In this document: positions 37,245-46,645 of the stretch, in pieces | Layout of the letters: every line of letters begins with the position of its first letter | Numbering within the stretch: the stretch's first letter is position 1 | DNA from: Sulfopaludibacter sp963815475 | GTDB lineage: Bacteria; Acidobacteriota; Terriglobia; Bryobacterales; Bryobacteraceae | Assembly: GCA_963815475.1 (NCBI GenBank) | Contig: CAWFHD010000003.1 | Coordinates: forward strand, 7,874,001 to 7,938,000 | Reading direction: 5' to 3' | DNA length: 64,000 bases | Made by a program: the position numbers and the translations under genes | Notes under the pieces: model-generated | The model's database searches: none | The model's input: only the letters and a program-made list of their open reading frames with translations | Told to the model about the DNA's origin: nothing

Positions 37245-39829
37245 GAATGTTCCAGAACATGAAGCGCGCAGCCGGCTTCGCAGCCGCGGCGCTATTCCTG
37301 GGCGCGCCGGCGGAAGCCTACTACCACTACGTTTATTACACCCATGCGGCACCGTTCAGCGGCACGGCTGTCCTTGTCAAACTCGATCTCAGAGTCCTCC
37401 CGAATAGCACACTCACTTTCTACGTAAGCGACACAGGCCCCTCCACCTTGGCTCCCGGCGATAGTTTTGGCTCCGTGCTCGGCGAAGTGAAGCAGGCCGT
37501 CGCAGCCTGGAATGCGGTGCCCACCTCGGCGTTGCGCATCTCTTTCGGCGGCGTCGAAAGCGCCAACCAGAACGCCAACACTCCCGGCGGCCAGGTAATC
37601 TTCCAGGACCTCCCCCCCGGGGTCATTGGGATGGGGACACCCAACATCTCAGCCCCTGTCAACTTCATGCAGTACAAGGTAATCCCGGCCGAGCCGCTGT
37701 TCGTTCCCATCACTCGTTCGCTGGTGATCCTGACCAACAACACCAACTACGGATCCTCCAGCCCCGGTCCCAGTTATCTGGAAAGCTACTTCACCACCGC
37801 TGTTCATGAGATCGGGCATTCCCTCGGATTGCAACACACCTGGACCGGCTCGGCCATGTCGCAGGCGGTGATTCGCGACACGTCGCGCGCGCGTCCGGTG
37901 GATGCCGATGACATCGCCTCGCTCTCCGAGTTGTACGGTAACGGCGGCTGGACGTCGAATTACGGCAGCATCTCGGGCACAGTGCGGTTCAATAGCAGCC
38001 AGCCAGTGTCGATGGCTTCTGTGGTCGCGATCGCGCCCACCGGGGCCGCGGTTAGCGCCCTGACCAACCCTGACGGCACTTACACCATCAACGGCCTGCC
38101 ACCAAACACCTATCTTCTTTACGTCCACCCCCTCCCGCCCGACGCCATCGCTAACGGTGAGGGTCTAAGGCTGCCGCAGGACCAATTCGGTGTTCCCTTC
38201 CAGGCCAGCGGCCCGTTCCAGGCACAATTCTCTCCCGGCACGGTCGATCCCAACGCGGCGCGGAATTTCAACGTCACCGCTGGTAACAACCTCTCGGGCC
38301 AGGACTTCAATTTCACCGTGATCCCCACGAGCCGCGTCCCGGCGTACGATTTCCTCTCTTATAGTTATCTCGATCCCAACAAGGCAAATTACACGGAGAC
38401 GCCGCCCGCCGGTTATATCTCGCAGACCACGGCGTTCATCAACAGCACGCAGCCGCAGGCGTTGGTCTATGTGGTAGCGGATTATCCGCCCACGGCGCAG
38501 ACCCAACTCGTTACCATGTTGGGCGTTGGGAAGGCCCTCACGCCAACCACTACCGCCACCGATCCCGGCATGTTCCTGTTTTTCAACATGCCCTCGCAGC
38601 CCGCCACGGGACCGCGCCATCTGGTTTTTCAATACGGCAACGACATGTACGTGCTACCCAATGCCGTGAACCTGGTACAGCAGGGTCCGCCGTTCATCAG
38701 TTCGGTGAACGCCAATGGCGATGGCACGGTCACGGTCTCGGGAACCGGTTTCGGCCCCGACGGCCGCGTCTTCTTCGATGGCCTGCCGGCCGTGGGAACC
38801 TTCAATCCCGGCCAGAGCTCTTTCACCGTGACGCCTCCTGCCGGCGTCAGCGGCCAGACTTCTACCGTAACCGTCTTTGGCAGCGACGGGCAGAATTCCA
38901 TGTTCTTACAGCAGCAAAATCCACAGACTTATACATACCCTTCATACCCCAGTCCGCAGATTTCGACCCTCAATCCGCCCAGTCTGGTAGCTGGAACTTC
39001 GGGCGTGCCGTACACCGCTTCGGTGGATATTACCGGCACGAATACGCGGTTCGTAGACGGGCAGGTGACGGTCGGATTTGGAACCAATGACGTAACCGTA
39101 AGCCGTGTTTGGGTGCTGAACCCGACCCACCTCGTTGCCAACGTGGTGGTGGCGCCCGGCGCGGCGGCGGGAACTTCCGAGATCAGTGTCATTTCCGGCT
39201 TCAACATCATCACGGCGCCTTCACCATTCCAGATTCTCCCGGCCAATCCGGCAGCGCCCCTGATTGGCACGATAGTCAATCCCGTCAATGCGCAGGCTCT
39301 TTTTCCGGGCGGCTTCGGCGTGATCTATGGCTTGAACCTCGCGGCCAGTCCAACCAGCGCGCAGGTGACACTCAATGGCACACCCACTTCTGTCCAGTTC
39401 GCCGCGTCGGGACAAGTCAATTTCGCTGTTCCCCCCGGTTTCCCCATTGGGCCCGCAATCCTCAACCTGAACACAGGCAACAGCGCCGTCAGCCTGGTAG
39501 TCGCGATTGGCAATCAGCCGGTTTCCATCCAGGCCGCGAGCAACGCCAACTCATTCTCGACGCCTTCCTCCGGAGCCAGCTTGACCGGCACCCCGTTCTT
39601 CAACCCGGGCGATACCGTAAACGTGCAAGTGGCCAACCTCGATCCAAGTGTCGCATCCAACCTGAGCCGCGTGCAGGTAACGGTTTCCGGCCTGGTGATG
39701 CCCGTGACCGTGGCCGGCAATGGCCAGGTTCAGTTCGTGCTCACGCAATCGTTCGGCGGCGCGCAGGTGCCGGTGGTGGTTTCGGTGGATGGCTCTGCCA
39801 GCGCTCCCTTCACGATCGGCGTGCGATAA
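37241..39829 (+). CDS. Secreted metzincin metalloprotease with TIG and Solibacter-type modules
   Basis: 862 residues with a signal peptide (about 1-24). The catalytic domain is matrixin-like: VHEIGHSLGLQHTW near residue 189-201 is HExxHxxGxxH, with a Met-turn candidate SAMSQ after it. Then a carboxypeptidase-regulatory/CNA-B-like domain (ISGTVRFNSSQPVS, VSALTNPDGTYTINGLPP), two IPT/TIG-like beta domains (FISSVNANGDGTVTVSGTGFGPDG, ISTLNPPSLVAG), and a C-terminal module with PGGFGVIYGLNL, VQFAASGQVNFAVP, the type I associate with Solibacter proteins. An extracellular protease. Confidence 0.8.
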   Translation: MRMFQNMKRAAGFAAAALFLGAPAEAYYHYVYYTHAAPFSGTAVLVKLDLRVLPNSTLTFYVSDTGPSTLAPGDSFGSVLGEVKQAVAAWNAVPTSALRISFGGVESANQNANTPGGQVIFQDLPPGVIGMGTPNISAPVNFMQYKVIPAEPLFVPITRSLVILTNNTNYGSSSPGPSYLESYFTTAVHEIGHSLGLQHTWTGSAMSQAVIRDTSRARPVDADDIASLSELYGNGGWTSNYGSISGTVRFNSSQPVSMASVVAIAPTGAAVSALTNPDGTYTINGLPPNTYLLYVHPLPPDAIANGEGLRLPQDQFGVPFQASGPFQAQFSPGTVDPNAARNFNVTAGNNLSGQDFNFTVIPTSRVPAYDFLSYSYLDPNKANYTETPPAGYISQTTAFINSTQPQALVYVVADYPPTAQTQLVTMLGVGKALTPTTTATDPGMFLFFNMPSQPATGPRHLVFQYGNDMYVLPNAVNLVQQGPPFISSVNANGDGTVTVSGTGFGPDGRVFFDGLPAVGTFNPGQSSFTVTPPAGVSGQTSTVTVFGSDGQNSMFLQQQNPQTYTYPSYPSPQISTLNPPSLVAGTSGVPYTASVDITGTNTRFVDGQVTVGFGTNDVTVSRVWVLNPTHLVANVVVAPGAAAGTSEISVISGFNIITAPSPFQILPANPAAPLIGTIVNPVNAQALFPGGFGVIYGLNLAASPTSAQVTLNGTPTSVQFAASGQVNFAVPPGFPIGPAILNLNTGNSAVSLVVAIGNQPVSIQAASNANSFSTPSSGASLTGTPFFNPGDTVNVQVANLDPSVASNLSRVQVTVSGLVMPVTVAGNGQVQFVLTQSFGGAQVPVVVSVDGSASAPFTIGVR

Positions 39830-39858
39830 TCCGCCCGTCGGTGTGTTAACTTGATCCC

Positions 39859-40314
39859 ATGAAAATCCTGCTTTCCGCGCTTTTGCTCGCCGGCTTTGCC
39901 ATGTCCGCTGACGCCCCGTCCTTCGCCATGTGGAAAGCGTCCGCACTGAAAGGCATCTCCAAGGATCTCGCGCCCAAGGTCAAGAATGGCATCTACAGCG
40001 AACCGATGGCCAACATGGGCAATTACACCTTCAACCGCGTGCTCCGCACCACCAGCGGCGGCGCCGAGGTGCATGAAACCATGGCCGACATCTTCGTAGT
40101 GCAGAGCGGCGAAGCCACTTTAATTGTGGGAGGCACGGTGGTCGACCCTAAGTCGACTCAGCCCCACGAAATCCGTGGATCCGAAATCACGGGAGGCACG
40201 GAAAACAAGCTCGGCCCTGGGGACATGTTGACCATCCCGGCCAAAATGCCCCATCAGATGAAAGTAGCCCCGGGCAAAGAGATCACCTACATCGCTATGA
40301 AGGTGGTCCAGTAG
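39859..40314 (+). CDS. Secreted cupin protein
   Basis: 151 residues with a signal peptide (MKILLSALLLAGFAMSADA). Cupin motif 1 is imperfect (GGAEVHETMADIFVVQSGEATLIVGG near 73-98) and motif 2 reads GPGDMLTIPAKMPHQMKV near 123-140. Likely a metal- or small-molecule-binding beta-barrel acting outside the cytoplasm; substrate unknown. Starts 29 bases after the metzincin. Confidence 0.7.
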   Translation: MKILLSALLLAGFAMSADAPSFAMWKASALKGISKDLAPKVKNGIYSEPMANMGNYTFNRVLRTTSGGAEVHETMADIFVVQSGEATLIVGGTVVDPKSTQPHEIRGSEITGGTENKLGPGDMLTIPAKMPHQMKVAPGKEITYIAMKVVQ

Positions 40315-40340
40315 CAGAGTACGCCCGAGGACGCGCGGTG

Positions 40341-41957
40341 CTACCGAGTGTCACCCTTAGGCAATGCCCCAGCCAAGAACTCCGAGAAGTCATGCTTCAA
40401 CTTGGCATGCGAATCGCTGTCGATATAAAGCATGTGCCCGGCCTGATAGTAATCCCAAGTGATCCGCTGGTGCATCTCCGGATGCAATCCCATATGGCTG
40501 AACGTGTACTCCACCGCATGATACGGAGTCGCCAGGTCATAATACCCCGCCGCCACCATCACCTTCATGTACGGATTCTTCGTCAGCGCATTGCGCAGCA
40601 TGGCGGTAGTATCGCCGAACCCGTTCTGCACACCGTAATCCCAAGGCTGCACTCCGCCCGAGGGATAGTAGTACATGTCGGTCTTGTACCCAAGCTCCGA
40701 CCGTAAATAGCTGGTCAAAATCGCGGTGAATGGCGGCGTAATCAAAGTGCTCGAAGGATCGCTGCCGCCAGTCTCCGAAGTATCCAGCGGCGCCGGTGAC
40801 GTCAGCCGGCCATCGTACCGCCCCACTGTCAGATGGCGGTCGCGTAGCAACTCGCGCGTAAAGTGCTGCACGTCCCACCGCAGGTTCGTCTCATCCAGGT
40901 AGCGAGCTTCCAGGCCCGTGAAGCGCACCAGTTTGTCGATGGTCGCCTTGCGCTCGGCCGGCGTCAACTGGTCACCCTTCATTAACGCCGAAGCGTACTC
41001 GCCCGACGCGAAGCTCTCTGCCTCCTTCAGAAATGATTTCAGATCCTTGCGCTGCAGATCCGCCGCCACCTTCTTGTGATACCAGGCGTCGGCCGCATAG
41101 GTGGGAAACTCCAGTTGGTACACCAGATCGTCGCTGCGGCTCCAGATGGTTTCCAGATTCAGCGTGGTCCCGATCAGCACCACTCCGTTGAACGCGATGC
41201 CGCGGTCGATCAGGTATCCCGCCAATCCCGCCGCGCGGAACGTGCCGTAGCTCTCGCCCGCGATGAACAGCGGAGACATCTCGCGATTGTTGCGGATGAT
41301 GTACATCCGCATGAACTCGCCCACCGATTGTATGTCTCCCTGCACGCTATTCATGCGGCGCGCTACGTCGACATTCTTAGCGCGGCTGTAACCCGTGCCC
41401 ACCGGGTCGATGAACACCAGGTCCGTATCGCCCAGCCACGTGTCCGGGTTATCGATCATCTGGTAAGGCGGCTGCGGCATGCCGCCATTCGGCAGCAGCT
41501 TCGGACTGCGCGGCCCCATCCCGCCCATATGAACCCACATTGACGCCGATCCCGGTCCACCGTTGAAGCAGAACGTGAGCGGACGCTTGGCCGAGTCGCT
41601 CGCACTATCGAGCGTGTAGGCCATGTAAAAGATGTGAGCCTCGGTCTCGCCCGCCGCATCCTTCAAAGGCATCTGCGCAACGGTCGCTGTGTAGTTCAGC
41701 GTTTTGCCGTCGACGGTGATGGTGTGCTTGGTGACGGTGGGAGTTTCGTCCACTTCGCCGCCCACCGCAGGGCCAGGACCCGCCATACCGCCGCGTCCAC
41801 CGCGACCTCCGGGAGCCTGTGTAGTTGCGGGAGCAGGCGGCTGTGTCGTGGGAGCAGGAGTCTGAGGCTGCTGCTGCCGGCCCTGACCCTGAGCGCCGGC
41901 CGCCAGAAGCAAAGCCAGCATGAAATTCTTCAAACAGGAATGGGACATTTTGCTCAT
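40341..41957 (-). CDS. Secreted S10 serine carboxypeptidase
   Basis: About 538 residues; the start is ATG 41957 or 41948, either giving a signal peptide (FMLALLLAAGAQG). A Gln/Pro/Gly-rich linker (residues 25-70) precedes the S10 fold: NGGPGSASMWVHMGGMGP near 130, DPVGTGYSRAKN near 185, the nucleophile in IAGESYGTFRAAG near 235, the Asp in AAGYYDLATP near 450, and the His in QAGHMLYID near 500. It trims C-terminal residues from peptides. Confidence 0.85.
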   Translation of the reverse strand: MSKMSHSCLKNFMLALLLAAGAQGQGRQQQPQTPAPTTQPPAPATTQAPGGRGGRGGMAGPGPAVGGEVDETPTVTKHTITVDGKTLNYTATVAQMPLKDAAGETEAHIFYMAYTLDSASDSAKRPLTFCFNGGPGSASMWVHMGGMGPRSPKLLPNGGMPQPPYQMIDNPDTWLGDTDLVFIDPVGTGYSRAKNVDVARRMNSVQGDIQSVGEFMRMYIIRNNREMSPLFIAGESYGTFRAAGLAGYLIDRGIAFNGVVLIGTTLNLETIWSRSDDLVYQLEFPTYAADAWYHKKVAADLQRKDLKSFLKEAESFASGEYASALMKGDQLTPAERKATIDKLVRFTGLEARYLDETNLRWDVQHFTRELLRDRHLTVGRYDGRLTSPAPLDTSETGGSDPSSTLITPPFTAILTSYLRSELGYKTDMYYYPSGGVQPWDYGVQNGFGDTTAMLRNALTKNPYMKVMVAAGYYDLATPYHAVEYTFSHMGLHPEMHQRITWDYYQAGHMLYIDSDSHAKLKHDFSEFLAGALPKGDTR

Positions 41958-42030
41958 AGTACAGCAGCGCCCCGTCATTTTGCTACTACCACAAGCAGTA
42001 TTCAGGTACGGTCGAAGTAGAATGTAGTTA

Positions 42031-43143
42031 GTGCCTCTCGTCCCGCCGTATATCGAATCTTTGCGCCCTTATGAAGCGGGGCGGACTATTGAGTCCGTAC
42101 GCAAGGAGTATGGCCTCGACCACATCGCCAAGCTGGCATCCAACGAAAACCCGTTGGGAGCATCGCCCAAGGCCGTCGAGGCGATGACGCGGGCGCTCAC
42201 GGGCCTGAACCTGTACCCTAACGGCGGGCTCGACCTACGCGAGGTGCTGGCCCACGAGTACGACTTGAAAGTAGAGAACGTGATCGCCGGCAGCGGGTCG
42301 GAGGGCATCATGTCCAACATCATTCGCGCATTTTTGTGCGATGAGGATGAGGTTCTCACCACGGATGCGGCCTTCATTGGATTTCAGGTGCTGGCGAAGT
42401 CGCGCGGCGTGAAATACCGCACCGTTTCCTATCGCGACTGGCATTACGATTTGCCGGCGCTGGCCGCCGCGATCAACTCCGACACGAAAATCATTTATCT
42501 GGCAAATCCCAACAACCCGACAGGCACCATTTTCACCAAGCACCAGTTTGACGAGTTCTACCAGCACGTGCCGGAGCGCGTCCTGATCATTCTGGATGAA
42601 GCGTATTTCGAATACGCCAAGGACAATCCGAAGTATCCGGATTCGATGCACTATCGCTACGACAACGTGATTACGCTGCGCACGTTTTCGAAGATCTACG
42701 GGCTGGCCGGAGTGCGGATCGGCTACGGGTTCGCGCATGAAGAGCTGATCAAGAACCTGCTGAAAGTGAAGCTGCCGTTCGAGCCTTCTACACCCGCGCA
42801 AGCCGCAGGGATCGGCGCGCTGAACGACAAGGAGTTTCTGCACCGCTCGCTGGAATTGAATGCGCGGGGGCTGCGCACGCTGTCGGAAAGCTTGGCCTCG
42901 CTGGGCCTGCCGGTGGTGCCCTCGCAAGCCAATTTCCTGATGACCGTCCTGCCCACCGAACAGGACGCGCAACGTGTGTTCGAGGAACTGCTCGCGCAAG
43001 GGGTGGTGATCCGCCCGCTGAAGGCGTTCGGTTTGCCCAACTGCCTCCGCATCTCCACCGGCACGGACGAGGACAACCGCCTTTGCGTCGAAGCACTGAG
43101 GAGGAGTTATGCCGCAAACGTTGGAGCACACCACGTCGGTTGA
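42031..43143 (+). CDS. HisC-like class I/II aminotransferase
   Basis: 370 residues from GTG 42031. PLP enzyme of the histidinol-phosphate aminotransferase group: LASNENPLGASPKA near residue 36-49, NPNNPTGTIF near 155-164, ILDEAYFEYA near 187-197, catalytic Lys in RTFSKIYGLAGVRIGY near 220-235. It overlaps the HPPD gene by 35 bases, so it may serve as an aromatic (tyrosine/phenylalanine) aminotransferase feeding HPPD, rather than only histidine synthesis. Confidence 0.82.
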   Translation: MPLVPPYIESLRPYEAGRTIESVRKEYGLDHIAKLASNENPLGASPKAVEAMTRALTGLNLYPNGGLDLREVLAHEYDLKVENVIAGSGSEGIMSNIIRAFLCDEDEVLTTDAAFIGFQVLAKSRGVKYRTVSYRDWHYDLPALAAAINSDTKIIYLANPNNPTGTIFTKHQFDEFYQHVPERVLIILDEAYFEYAKDNPKYPDSMHYRYDNVITLRTFSKIYGLAGVRIGYGFAHEELIKNLLKVKLPFEPSTPAQAAGIGALNDKEFLHRSLELNARGLRTLSESLASLGLPVVPSQANFLMTVLPTEQDAQRVFEELLAQGVVIRPLKAFGLPNCLRISTGTDEDNRLCVEALRRSYAANVGAHHVG

Positions 43144-44236
43144 GAAGGATTTCCTTCCGCTCAACGGCACCGATTACGTGGAATTCTTTGTAGGCAATGC
43201 GCGCCAATCGGCGTATTACTACCGGTCGGCATTCGGCTTCCGCATCGCGGCATATCAGGGGCCCGAGACGGGCACGCGGGATCGCGCTTCCTACGTGATT
43301 GTGCAGAACAAAATCCGCTTCGTGCTGACTACGCCGCTGCAGCCCGACAACACCATCGCAGACCATGTGAAGCAGCACGGAGACGGCGTGCGCGACATCG
43401 CACTATGGGTGGACGATGCGGAATCGGCGTGGCGCGAGACCACCAAGCGCGGCGCACGCAGCGTGCGGGAACCCGAGACGCTGCGCGACGAGAATGGCGA
43501 AGTGCGGGTCTCAGCCATCGCGATTTACGGCGACACCATCCATACTTTCGTGGAGCGGCGCAACTATCGCGGGGCGTTTCTGCCGGGATTCCAGGCGGTG
43601 GAAGGCGAGGATGCGGTGTCGCGCCCGGTGGGCCTCAAGTACGTCGACCACATGGTGGGCAATGTGGGCTGGGGCGAAATGGAGCGGTGGGTCAACTTTT
43701 ACCGCGACGTGATGGGCTTCCGCATGTTCAAGCATTTCGACGATAAGGACATTTCGACCGAGTATTCGGCGCTGATGTCGAAGGTAATGTCGAACGGAAA
43801 TGAGCGTGTGAAGTTCCCCATCAACGAGCCGGCCGAGGGCAAACGGAAGTCGCAGATTGAGGAGTACCTGGAGTTCTACCATGGGCCAGGCGTCCAGCAC
43901 ATCGCGATGGCTACCGACAACATCATTGAGACAGTGGGCGCGCTGCGACAGCAGGGCGTGGACTTTCTGCGAGTGCCGAACACGTACTACGACGACCTGC
44001 TGGCTCGGACCGGGCCGATCGATGAGCCCATCGAGCAATTGCGCGAGTTGGGGATTCTAGTGGATCGGGACGATGAGGGGTACATGCTGCAGATCTTCAC
44101 ACGTCCGGTGGAGGATCGGCCGACCTTGTTCTACGAAGTGATCCAGCGCAAGGGAAGTCGGAGCTTCGGCAAGGGGAACTTCAAAGCTCTATTCGAAGCG
44201 ATTGAACGGGAGCAGGCCCGGCGAGGAAATTTGTAA
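43109..44236 (+). CDS. hppD: 4-hydroxyphenylpyruvate dioxygenase
   Basis: 375 residues with a strong GAGGAGGAG ribosome site. Two vicinal-oxygen-chelate halves; iron ligands H in KYVDHMVGNV near 180, H in GPGVQHIAMATD near 263, and E in LFYEVIQRKG near 342. Converts 4-hydroxyphenylpyruvate to homogentisate. Coupled to the aminotransferase upstream, and the next step (HGD) is 2.4 kb downstream on the same strand. Confidence 0.9.
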   Translation: MPQTLEHTTSVEKDFLPLNGTDYVEFFVGNARQSAYYYRSAFGFRIAAYQGPETGTRDRASYVIVQNKIRFVLTTPLQPDNTIADHVKQHGDGVRDIALWVDDAESAWRETTKRGARSVREPETLRDENGEVRVSAIAIYGDTIHTFVERRNYRGAFLPGFQAVEGEDAVSRPVGLKYVDHMVGNVGWGEMERWVNFYRDVMGFRMFKHFDDKDISTEYSALMSKVMSNGNERVKFPINEPAEGKRKSQIEEYLEFYHGPGVQHIAMATDNIIETVGALRQQGVDFLRVPNTYYDDLLARTGPIDEPIEQLRELGILVDRDDEGYMLQIFTRPVEDRPTLFYEVIQRKGSRSFGKGNFKALFEAIEREQARRGNL

Positions 44237-44237
44237 A

Positions 44238-46580
44238 TCACTGCTGGCGGAGGGCCTCCATGGGATCGGTCCGTGCTGCTCTTCTTGCCGGGTGCACCGT
44301 CGCTACGGCCGCGACCAGCAAGAGGATGATCGACGATCCGGCCAGGGTCATGGGATCGGTTGGTTTTACGGCGTAGAGCACGCTTGTCAGGTAGCGGGCC
44401 AGCGATATAGAGAGCGCCAAGCCGAGGGCCAGGCCGGCGACCACCGGCAGGCCTCCCTGCCGCGCAATAAGCGTCACCACATCGGCCGGGCGGGCTCCCA
44501 GCGCCATTCGTACTCCGATCTCCTGGGTTCGCTGCGACACCAGTTGGCCTAAGACGCCATGCAATCCCACGGCAGCCAGCAGGAGCGCGAAGGCTGCAAA
44601 GGCGCTGAGCAGGACGGCTCGGAAATGCGGGTAGGCGAGGAAGGTCGCTAGCGTATGACGCATCGAATTGAGCCCGTCGACCACGATGTTGGGATCGAGC
44701 GCTGTGATCTCGCGGCGGATGGCGGTTCCCAGCGGCACGGCGTCCGATGCCGCGCGGACGGCGAGGGAGATGTGCGGCGCCGGCGCCTGCGCCAACGGAC
44801 GGAAAAGGATGCCGCGTTCCACCCAGCTCATTTCCCGTTCTACTGTGGTGTGCTTTTCATCCGCGACTACGCCCACGATGGTGGCCCACGGAGCATCCTT
44901 GGCAGTGCGAACTCGCTGGCCGATCGGATCCTGGTGGTTAAAGTATTCCCGGGCCACGGCATCGTTGATCATGGCGACCTGCTCCGAGCCTTCGCGATCG
45001 TGCGCGTCGAAGGATCGGCCGCTCCGTAGCGCCACGTCGAGGGTTCGCCAGTAGGATGGGCTCACGGATTCAGTCGCGACATCGTGCAGAGTGCCGGCGG
45101 GCGCGCCCAGGATCTCCAGAATGTCGTTGCCGGCGCCGAAGGGCGGGAGCGCGGAGGCCAGGGTCACCGATTGCACTCCGGGAATCGCGGCCACACGCGA
45201 CTCCAGTGCATCGTAGAAGCGCGCGTCTTTCGGCGCCGCAAAATCCGTGCTGTAGAGGCGATCTGGGTCGAACCCCATAGGGGCCGAGCCCATGCGGAGG
45301 ACGCTTTCCATCAGGAGACCCGCGCCGGCCAGCAAGATAACGGAGAGCGCCATCTCGGCCATCACCAGGAGGGTTACCATCGGGTGGCGGCCGCCCACCA
45401 CGCCGCGTCCGCCGAGCGCCGCTCTCGACCCGCGCCACGCGGGAGCCATCCCGAACAGCACCGCGGTTGCCATGGATGCAAGGAGAGCGAAGACCAGCAC
45501 CGGCAGGCTGATCGAGACATCGGCTCCCACCGGCAATTCCACCGGGTTCACCGCCCGGAAATAGCGAACGCCGGCGAATGCCGCGACAATTCCGAACACT
45601 CCGCCCAACGACGCCAGCAGCACGCCCTCGGTGATCAACTGGCGGAAGAGGCGCGCGCGGTCCCCGCCGAGCGCGGCGCGAATGGCGAATTCACGGCTGC
45701 GCACCAGCGCGCGGCCCAGCAGGAGGTTAGCTACGTTGACGCAGGCAATCAGCAGGACGAGTGCCACAGCGCCTAACAGAATCCACAGCGTGGTGCGAAT
45801 ATTGCGGCCCGCCAGGAAGGTGAATTCGGTTTGCAGGTCGTAGACCGACGGCGCGAAATTGCGCCAGTCATCCGCCGTGTGCAGTGCGCGGTGCAATGCT
45901 TCGAGTTCCGACTGCGCCTGTGCTCGCGTCACTCCGGGCTTGAGGCGGCCGAAGTAGCCGGTGAGCGGCGGCATCGCCGCCTTGTCCAAGCGCCAGAGTT
46001 TGGCAGCCGACGGGTAGAAGGCGAAGCCCTGCGGCATCACGCCGATCACGGCACACGAAGTCTTGTCGAGCGCCAGGCTTTGGCCAACGATCTTCGGATC
46101 GGCGCCGAGTGTGGAGGTCCAGAACGAATTCGCCAGCACTACGGAACAGCCGCGGTTGACATCCTCCGGCAGGAAGGTGCGTCCCATGGCGGCCTTCACG
46201 CCGAGCGTATCGAAGAGCGATGCGCTCACGGGAATGGAGAGCACGTGCTGCGAAGGCCCGCGTCCCGTTAGAGCGGGGGCGCGTGTGGCCCAGGTGGCGG
46301 CGGCCAGCGATTCGAAGCTCCGCGCGCGCCGCTGAAGTTCGTCGAAATCGGCAGATGGGGCGAAGATCTTGGAGAGGCCGCCTTCGTGCAGGCCGCGATC
46401 CCACATCACCACCAGGCGCGAGGGATCGCGGTATGGCAGAGGTCGCAGCATCACGGCGTTGACGATGCTGAAGACCGCGGTGTTGGCGCCGATTCCCAAC
46501 GCCAGCGTGAGCACTGCGATGGCTGTAAAGCCGGGGGACTTTCGCAGTAGGCGAAATGCGTAGCGAAGATCCTGGAACAT
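44238..46580 (-). CDS. ADOP-type ABC transporter permease (MacB/FtsX-like)
   Basis: 780 residues, typical of acidobacterial duplicated orphan permeases. MFQDLRYAFRLLRKSPGFTA at the start leads into span 1, then a periplasmic MacB-like domain (residues 50-250), three FtsX spans (about 265-400), and the same arrangement repeated, ending in a second FtsX set (about 660-760: GVRMALGARPADVVTLI, GLALGLALSISLARYLTSVL). No ATPase gene adjoins. It separates the tyrosine-catabolism genes on the other strand. Substrate unknown. Confidence 0.88.
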   Translation of the reverse strand: MFQDLRYAFRLLRKSPGFTAIAVLTLALGIGANTAVFSIVNAVMLRPLPYRDPSRLVVMWDRGLHEGGLSKIFAPSADFDELQRRARSFESLAAATWATRAPALTGRGPSQHVLSIPVSASLFDTLGVKAAMGRTFLPEDVNRGCSVVLANSFWTSTLGADPKIVGQSLALDKTSCAVIGVMPQGFAFYPSAAKLWRLDKAAMPPLTGYFGRLKPGVTRAQAQSELEALHRALHTADDWRNFAPSVYDLQTEFTFLAGRNIRTTLWILLGAVALVLLIACVNVANLLLGRALVRSREFAIRAALGGDRARLFRQLITEGVLLASLGGVFGIVAAFAGVRYFRAVNPVELPVGADVSISLPVLVFALLASMATAVLFGMAPAWRGSRAALGGRGVVGGRHPMVTLLVMAEMALSVILLAGAGLLMESVLRMGSAPMGFDPDRLYSTDFAAPKDARFYDALESRVAAIPGVQSVTLASALPPFGAGNDILEILGAPAGTLHDVATESVSPSYWRTLDVALRSGRSFDAHDREGSEQVAMINDAVAREYFNHQDPIGQRVRTAKDAPWATIVGVVADEKHTTVEREMSWVERGILFRPLAQAPAPHISLAVRAASDAVPLGTAIRREITALDPNIVVDGLNSMRHTLATFLAYPHFRAVLLSAFAAFALLLAAVGLHGVLGQLVSQRTQEIGVRMALGARPADVVTLIARQGGLPVVAGLALGLALSISLARYLTSVLYAVKPTDPMTLAGSSIILLLVAAVATVHPARRAARTDPMEALRQQ

Positions 46581-46645
46581 TTACTGATAATGTACAACGG
46601 CCGCGCCTTGAGTGATCGGGCTTATGCTGTTAAATGGAGGGCGCA

